64,000 nucleotides of DNA from Roseiflexus castenholzii DSM 13941 (lineage in GTDB: Bacteria > Chloroflexota > Chloroflexia > Chloroflexales > Roseiflexaceae). The stretch spans positions 1,240,001-1,304,000 of the forward strand of contig NC_009767.1 of assembly GCF_000017805.1 (NCBI RefSeq), in the 5' to 3' direction. Numbering within the stretch: position 1 is the first letter of the stretch; every line of letters begins with the position of its first letter. Position numbers and translations under genes: made by a program. Positions 58,947-64,000 of this stretch are shown here, in pieces. Below the pieces are notes generated by a model that had not been told where the DNA came from, made no database searches, and saw only the letters and a list, made by a program, of their open reading frames with translations.

Positions 58947-61325
58947 CTATGGATCGGACGCAACCTGATTGCGTCCTCTGGATTTGGCGATATAGAGGGC
59001 GCGATCCGCGCGATGGATGAGTGTGTCCAGGCGGTCGTGCTCGCTGACGGAATCCAGCACTGCGCAACCAATGCTGATTGTCACCTGAACGGGTGGCTCG
59101 CGCAAGAGAGGAACGCCTGCAACTGCTGCGCGTAGCCGCTCAGCGACCCGCAGCGCCCCTGCCCGATTGGTTTCCGGCAACAGGGCGATAAACTCCTCGC
59201 CGCCAAACCGCGCCAGAATGTCGGCATCGCGCAGTTCGCGTTGCATCTGTTTCGCAACGCTGCGCAATACGACATCACCCGCACTATGACCAAAGGTGTC
59301 GTTGATGGTCTTGAAATAATCAACATCGATAACCAGCAGCGCCAGGGGATGGTGATAGCGACGCGCCCGCTCCAGTTCGCGCGGCGCCAGCGCAAAGAAG
59401 TGGTGACGATTGAACAGCCCGGTCAGGTGGTCGGTCGTCGCCAGTCGCTGCGTCTCGGTAAATAAATGCGCATTGGTAATTGCAACACCGGTCTGCTGTC
59501 CGACAATTTCCAGCATCGATCGGTCGTGCTCGCCGAAAAAGCGCTGTCTGTGCAGATGATACACTGCCAGCACTCCTAGCGCCTTCCCACCAGCAATAAT
59601 TGGTGTGCCTATCACGGACGGAATGTGATGCGTGACACGCCCGGCTTTGAGCATCACGTGATGGCGAATAACGCTCTGGCGCGTCTCGACTGCGCTCCAG
59701 ACCGGTTGGACGCCCTGAACGTGTTGCATCAGGGATTCTGGCATATTGAATGTGTGCGTTCGAACCAGCGCGGCGTGGTCGGCGGAGAGCAAGCCCAAAA
59801 CGGCGGCATCGGCGCCCACCAGTTCAACTGACAACCGCACGACTGTGTCCAGAATAACCTCGATGTCGAGCGCGCTGCTGATGGTGCGGGTGAGCTCGCT
59901 CAGACGCCGCTCCCGCTCCAGTGCAGCGTTCGTCTGTTCGTACAGTTGCGCATTGTGCAACGCGAGCGACACGCTCGACGCGAGCGTTGCCAGGCGACGG
60001 GCGTGCTCTGGACGGTACGCATAGGGAACGAAACTATCAACGCAAATGAAGGCGACCACCTGCTGACGCACGATGACCGGCACGCCCAACCAGGAACGAA
60101 TCGGCAACGCATATTCGATCCGCACCCATGCCGGATTATTGTGCGTTTCGCCGATAATCCAGGGCTGCCTTGTTTCGAGCAGGCGTCGCAGGGTTGGTGT
60201 GCGCGCAATCTCAAATGTCACCGTATGGATCGCGCGCTCGGCTTCGTCACTGAGCGCTTCGTAGCCATAGACCCGCACGACTCGCGCCTGCGTTCCTTCG
60301 ACCAGCATCACCGACGCGCCATCACACGGCATCAGTGCGACGATCTGATCGAGCACGTGGTCGAGCACCTGTTCGAAATCGAGCGATGCGCTCAGCGTTG
60401 CCGCCGCCTGGCGTAGCACCTCGGCAGCGCGCTGTTCCTCGCGCACCGACTCAAACAGGCGCGCGCGTTCGATTGCGACGCTGAATTGATTGGCAATGGC
60501 GGCAAACATGCGCAACTCAGCGACATTGAATGGCTGAATAGATGGGAGCACCAGATTCAGAATCGCCAGAGGACGGTCGCGACTATAGATCGGCACACTG
60601 ATATGGCGTGCCGGTTCCTGATCGGGAGTATTGAGGTGCGCCAGGCGTGGGCAGACAATCGGATGCGCGGTTGCAGGAAACCCATGGTCGAGTAATCGTT
60701 GCAAACATTCACATGGATCGCCGGGCGCGCGCGGCGTGAGGTCGATACGCAGTTCGCGAGCGCCATAATGCGCCAGCAGACGCGCGAAGTCACTGCCTTC
60801 CACCCCCCAGAGCCACGCCGCGCGCGCCTCCAGTTCCTGCGCCAGCGCCTGGACCCCTGCCTGTAACTGACGTTGCGGTTCGACAATCCGATTGAGCGCT
60901 TCCAGGACGCGCTTCATGACTTTGAGTTCCCGCTGTGCCCATTCGCGGGATGTGATGTTACGAAAGACCCATATCCGGCCGATGATGCGTTCCTCAAGAT
61001 GCAATCCGCGTGTATGTCGTTCGATGATGCGTCCATCGCGCAGGGTCAACCAATCGAGCGCCTCAAGGTCCGGATGCGCATATACCTCATCCAGACGGTT
61101 GAGGAATTGATCGGGGTCGCAGAGCAGATGCGCCAGTTGCTGAATACGGTCACGGGCGGTGATCGTCTCCATCCATCCCGGCGTCAATCGCCAGAGTTCC
61201 TCGAACTGCCGGTTCAGGAGCAGAATCTTGCCCGCAGGATCGGTCATCAGCACTGCTTCCGACATCGACTCGACAGCAGTGCTCAAAAGTGCAATTTTCC
61301 AATCGTCTTGTATAAAGAAGTACAT
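58947..61325 (-). CDS. PAS-GAF-GAF-GAF diguanylate cyclase
   Basis: 792 residues. Makes cyclic di-GMP from GTP. A PAS domain at about 15-130 (ESMSEAVLMTDPAGKILLLN) is followed by three GAF-type regions (roughly 150-310, 320-480, 490-640) and a GGDEF domain (about 650-790). The GGDEF domain has LTGLFNRHHFF, DVDYFKTINDTFGHSAGD and the active-site loop GGEEF; the I-site RDAD five residues before it implies product inhibition. GAF domains sense small ligands or light via bilins, but no conserved chromophore Cys was identified. No transmembrane segment. Start ATG 61325 is the first with homology; its ribosome site is weak. Confidence 0.9.
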   Translation of the reverse strand: MYFFIQDDWKIALLSTAVESMSEAVLMTDPAGKILLLNRQFEELWRLTPGWMETITARDRIQQLAHLLCDPDQFLNRLDEVYAHPDLEALDWLTLRDGRIIERHTRGLHLEERIIGRIWVFRNITSREWAQRELKVMKRVLEALNRIVEPQRQLQAGVQALAQELEARAAWLWGVEGSDFARLLAHYGARELRIDLTPRAPGDPCECLQRLLDHGFPATAHPIVCPRLAHLNTPDQEPARHISVPIYSRDRPLAILNLVLPSIQPFNVAELRMFAAIANQFSVAIERARLFESVREEQRAAEVLRQAAATLSASLDFEQVLDHVLDQIVALMPCDGASVMLVEGTQARVVRVYGYEALSDEAERAIHTVTFEIARTPTLRRLLETRQPWIIGETHNNPAWVRIEYALPIRSWLGVPVIVRQQVVAFICVDSFVPYAYRPEHARRLATLASSVSLALHNAQLYEQTNAALERERRLSELTRTISSALDIEVILDTVVRLSVELVGADAAVLGLLSADHAALVRTHTFNMPESLMQHVQGVQPVWSAVETRQSVIRHHVMLKAGRVTHHIPSVIGTPIIAGGKALGVLAVYHLHRQRFFGEHDRSMLEIVGQQTGVAITNAHLFTETQRLATTDHLTGLFNRHHFFALAPRELERARRYHHPLALLVIDVDYFKTINDTFGHSAGDVVLRSVAKQMQRELRDADILARFGGEEFIALLPETNRAGALRVAERLRAAVAGVPLLREPPVQVTISIGCAVLDSVSEHDRLDTLIHRADRALYIAKSRGRNQVASDP

Positions 61326-61441
61326 GAAACTAACAGGGCCTGACAGAGTGACAGGGTCTTTGCCTGGACAGACGCTCAAGATCGCACTATCGAAGCGGTG
61401 CGCGCACGATGATGCCAGTCGTCTATCAGTTCGGTGAGCAG

Positions 61442-62644
61442 CTATGCCACCGGCAACGTGAGATAGAAGATACTCCCTTCTCCTTCCACACTGGTTGCCC
61501 AGATACGTCCGCCGTGCCCCTCGACCAGATGTTTGGCAATCGCCAGACCCAGTCCCGTTCCGCCGGCATTGCGCGTTCGCGCGCGATCCACTTTGTAGAA
61601 GCGCTCGAAAATGCGCGCGAGATCGCGCGCCGGAATACCGATGCCGTTGTCGGCTATCGAGACCAGCAACCATTGACCGGGAAGGTGCGACGATGGTATT
61701 CCGGGCGGCAGCGGTGAACCGTCGCCTACCATGATCACCGAGGCTTCGATGGCGACCTGCCCGCCATCGGGGGTAAATTTCGAGGCGTTGTGCAACAGGT
61801 TGAGCAATACCTGACCGACGCGGTTCCCATCGATCAGCGCAGGCGGCAGATCATCGGGCAGGCAGGCGATGACTCGAATGCTCTTCCGTTCCATCTGCGG
61901 GCGAATGCGTTCGATTGTGTGCGCGACCAGCGGCGCCAGCGGTGTGGGCACGAGTTGAAGCGCCACCCGTCCTGACTCGATCTGCGATAGTTCGTGCAAC
62001 TCCTCAACCAGTTGCGTAATTGCATCGACTTCCTGGGCAATTTGGCTCAGCATGCGCTGTGCCACCGGCGCCGGCGGATCGGATTGCAACGTTTCGACCA
62101 GCAACTTGATCGATGCCAGCGGGGTGCGGAGTTCGTGCGACACATTGGCGACCAGATCGCGCCGCGACCGTTCAAGCTGGCTCAGTTGCGTTACATCGCG
62201 CACCAGCAGGAGCGCGCCCTTCGTCCCATGATCGAGTGGAACCGCTCGTAATCGCAGCGTCCGTTGTCTTCCCAGCGGTTGAAGGATACTTTCGCGCGGC
62301 TCGGCAGACGCGATCGCCTCTTCGACCATGGCGTCCACCTGGTAATCGCGCGCCAGCATGATCAACCCCTGCCCGACGCTCACCGTTCGACTGAGGTTCA
62401 GCAACTCTTCCGCATGCGCATTGAGATACTGCACGCGACGATCAGCATCGACCAGCACCAATCCATCGTCGAACGCAGCAGCAGCAGCGTGAAAGAGCGA
62501 GGAGAATGCATCCGGGGAGGGGACCGGTGATTCGGGTAATGATGGAGGCGGTTGAAGACGAGTTCTCTGACGCCATCCCCAAATGAGGGATAACACAAGC
62601 GCCAGCAAGAGCGTAGCAATGATCCATTCCATCACAGCGCTCAC
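61442..62644 (-). CDS. PhoR-like sensor histidine kinase
   Basis: 400 residues from GTG. One N-terminal transmembrane helix (IIATLLLALVLSLIWGW), a PAS domain (FDDGLVLVDADRRVQYLN), the H box ANVSHELRTPLASIK, N box LLNLLHNASKFT, G1 ADNGIGIPARDL, F box IFERFYKVDRART and G2 GGTGLGLAIAKHLVEGHGG. This is the architecture of PhoR of the phosphate two-component system. The regulator is encoded just upstream (18-bp gap). Phosphate sensing is inferred from architecture only; no pst genes are present here. Confidence 0.93.
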   Translation of the reverse strand: MSAVMEWIIATLLLALVLSLIWGWRQRTRLQPPPSLPESPVPSPDAFSSLFHAAAAAFDDGLVLVDADRRVQYLNAHAEELLNLSRTVSVGQGLIMLARDYQVDAMVEEAIASAEPRESILQPLGRQRTLRLRAVPLDHGTKGALLLVRDVTQLSQLERSRRDLVANVSHELRTPLASIKLLVETLQSDPPAPVAQRMLSQIAQEVDAITQLVEELHELSQIESGRVALQLVPTPLAPLVAHTIERIRPQMERKSIRVIACLPDDLPPALIDGNRVGQVLLNLLHNASKFTPDGGQVAIEASVIMVGDGSPLPPGIPSSHLPGQWLLVSIADNGIGIPARDLARIFERFYKVDRARTRNAGGTGLGLAIAKHLVEGHGGRIWATSVEGEGSIFYLTLPVA

Positions 62645-62662
62645 GCCGGTCGGCGCCGGAGA

Positions 62663-63367
62663 TCAGTTGGGCGCTTCAAAGCGGTAGCCAATGCCGCGCA
62701 CCGTATGGATATACACCGGCCTGCTCGGATCAGGTTCGACCTTTTCGCGCAACCAGCGAATATGCACATCGACAGTTCGGCTATCGCCGAGAAAGTCGTA
62801 CCCCCATACCCGCTCGAGCAGCATATCGCGCGACAGCGCCATACTGCGATTGCGCATCAGGCAGACCAACAGATCGAACTCTTTTTGGGACAGATTCAAC
62901 TCCACATTATCTCGCCAGGCGCGTCGTGAACCGGTATCGACCCGGAGCGAACCGGCATCGAGCACCTCGCGCATCATGCCGATCCGTCGTTCAGAGCGGC
63001 GCATAATTGCGCGCACCCGCGCCAACAGTTCACCCAGGCTGAACGGTTTGGCGACATAATCATCGGCGCCCAACTCCAGTCCCGCAATGCGATCAATTTC
63101 GTCCTGCCGCGCCGTCAGGATCAGAATAGGCACCTCGCTCTCCTGGCGCAGAATGCGGCAGACGGAGAATCCATCAAGGCGCGGCAGCATCACGTCGAGA
63201 ATGACCATATCGGGTTGGTCGCGTCGCGCCCGTTCGAGACCTGCCACGCCATCGACAGCATTGATAACCGAATATCCTTCCCGCTCCAAATTGTACCGCA
63301 GCGTTTCCGAGAGAATCGGATCATCTTCTACCAGCAGAATGGTGGACATATGCATGTCGTTGCTCAC
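62663..63367 (-). CDS. PhoB/OmpR-family response regulator
   Basis: 234 residues. Receiver: LLVEDDPILSETL, phospho-Asp in VILDVMLPRLDG and Lys in YVAKPFS. Winged-helix DNA-binding domain ends TVDVHIRWLREKVEPDPSRPVYIHTVRGIGYRF. Start is uncertain: GTG 63367, ATG 63355 and ATG 63349 are in frame with no strong ribosome site. Operon with the PhoR-like kinase. Confidence 0.93.
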   Translation of the reverse strand: MSNDMHMSTILLVEDDPILSETLRYNLEREGYSVINAVDGVAGLERARRDQPDMVILDVMLPRLDGFSVCRILRQESEVPILILTARQDEIDRIAGLELGADDYVAKPFSLGELLARVRAIMRRSERRIGMMREVLDAGSLRVDTGSRRAWRDNVELNLSQKEFDLLVCLMRNRSMALSRDMLLERVWGYDFLGDSRTVDVHIRWLREKVEPDPSRPVYIHTVRGIGYRFEAPN

Positions 63368-63440
63368 AGTTCAGATGCTCCATGCGTTGTGCCCGGCATG
63401 TCGGAAGATCGCTGCATCGCATGGTTGCCGTGCCGTGCTC

Positions 63441-64000
63441 TCATTCCTGTGGACCTGCATTGTCCGTGGCGCGCCCAACGCCATCGCTGGCGCGACATAC
63501 ATAGATGGTGGCCGTGCGACCGGTGGCATTGTGATATACGCGCAACAGGTCGCGGCTGAACGATTCCACTTCATTGCGCTCGACCAGGCTCACCGTACAC
63601 CCGCCAAATCCTGCGCCGGTCAGGCGTGATCCGTAACATCCCGCCAGATGGTGCGCCGTTTCGACCAGAATGTCGATGTCGGGCAGGCTCACCTGATAGT
63701 CGTCGCGCAGGCTGGCGTGCGACTCGTTCATCAACCGCCCGAATGTGACCACATCGCCGCGTTCGAGCGCTTCTGCGCCCTGGAGTGTGCGACGGTTTTC
63801 ACGGACCACATGCCGGGCGCGCGAGCGAATCGGCTCTGGCAGCGCATCGGAATGGGCTGCCAGGTGATCCTCGCTGACATCGCGCAATGCGCGAATACCC
63901 GGATACCACCGGCGCAGCAACTGAACCGCCATATCGCACTCCTGGCGCCGCTGGTTGTATGCCGATGCCGCCAGAGTTCGCGGAATATGGCTGTCGCAGA
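63441..64000 (-). CDS. galK: Galactokinase, C-terminal part (5' end beyond window)
   Basis: GHMP kinase phosphorylating galactose. The visible 186 residues begin in [20 protein letters not shown], a segment typical of galactokinase, and include the third GHMP motif [17 protein letters not shown] near the C-terminus. The gene enters from the right edge on the minus strand, so the N-terminal GRTEWLGNH-type signature and the start are outside the window. Pairs metabolically with galT at 37 kb. Confidence 0.9.

Overview
The window looks like chromosomal DNA of a filamentous anoxygenic phototroph of the Chloroflexota, most likely Roseiflexus. This is inferred from gene content and high G+C, not from a search. 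The supporting genes are an archaeal-style mevalonate set in a bacterium (HMG-CoA reductase, HMG-CoA synthase, a thiolase-like protein, a DUF35 protein, and a distant GHMP decarboxylase of the type described as phosphomevalonate decarboxylase from Roseiflexus castenholzii), acyl-CoA carboxylases, glycogen genes and many sensor kinases. No rRNA, tRNA or CRISPR array was seen.

Layout. 0-21.6 kb is mostly housekeeping and central metabolism: the end of ribosomal protein S1, 6-phosphogluconate dehydrogenase, the mevalonate-type decarboxylase, a sortase, an Uma2 nuclease, a serine hydrolase, a methyltransferase, a DUF368 lipid-carrier transporter, a DEAD-box helicase, an inositol-monophosphatase-family enzyme, a tandem pair of ADP-glucose pyrophosphorylase paralogs (the second with degraded nucleotide-binding residues), a PfkB sugar kinase, and a four-subunit Na+-pumping acyl-CoA decarboxylase (carboxyltransferase, OadG-like, biotin carrier, and after a 700-bp gap the membrane beta subunit). 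21.6-25.8 kb is an accessory island between the beta-subunit gene and a histidine kinase. It holds a decayed IS1-family transposase, a DUF4258/YgiT toxin-antitoxin-like pair and a restriction-modification pair, with duplicated host sequence at its left side and a 25-bp repeat at its right. 25.8-31 kb carries a two-component system with membrane partners, a copper chaperone and small Cys-rich proteins. 31-37 kb has phosphonoacetaldehyde hydrolase, an esterase, and a TetR-ABC exporter operon with a consensus promoter and a perfect 30-bp palindromic operator.

37-50 kb holds galT and a leucine-catabolism block (methylcrotonyl-CoA carboxylase beta and alpha, methylglutaconyl-CoA hydratase) next to the HMG-CoA reductase/synthase/thiolase-like/DUF35 operon. 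Leucine breakdown ends at HMG-CoA, so the two blocks may be metabolically joined. The thiolase-like protein lacks the usual catalytic Cys and both catalytic His residues, and its DUF35 partner lacks the zinc-ribbon cysteines. 50-55 kb is a graveyard of defence genes (XamI-like endonuclease, adenine methylase tail, type I-C cas7 tail) mixed with an ECF sigma factor, pcm, an M50 protease and tpiA. 55-64 kb has a response regulator, Lon, a PAS-GAF-GGDEF protein, a PhoR/PhoB-like pair and the 3' part of galK.

An eight-copy family of about 145-215 bp elements with inverted ends CCAATGAC/GTCATTGG between TA dinucleotides is scattered through the window. It looks like a MITE, and several copies abut stop codons or broken genes.
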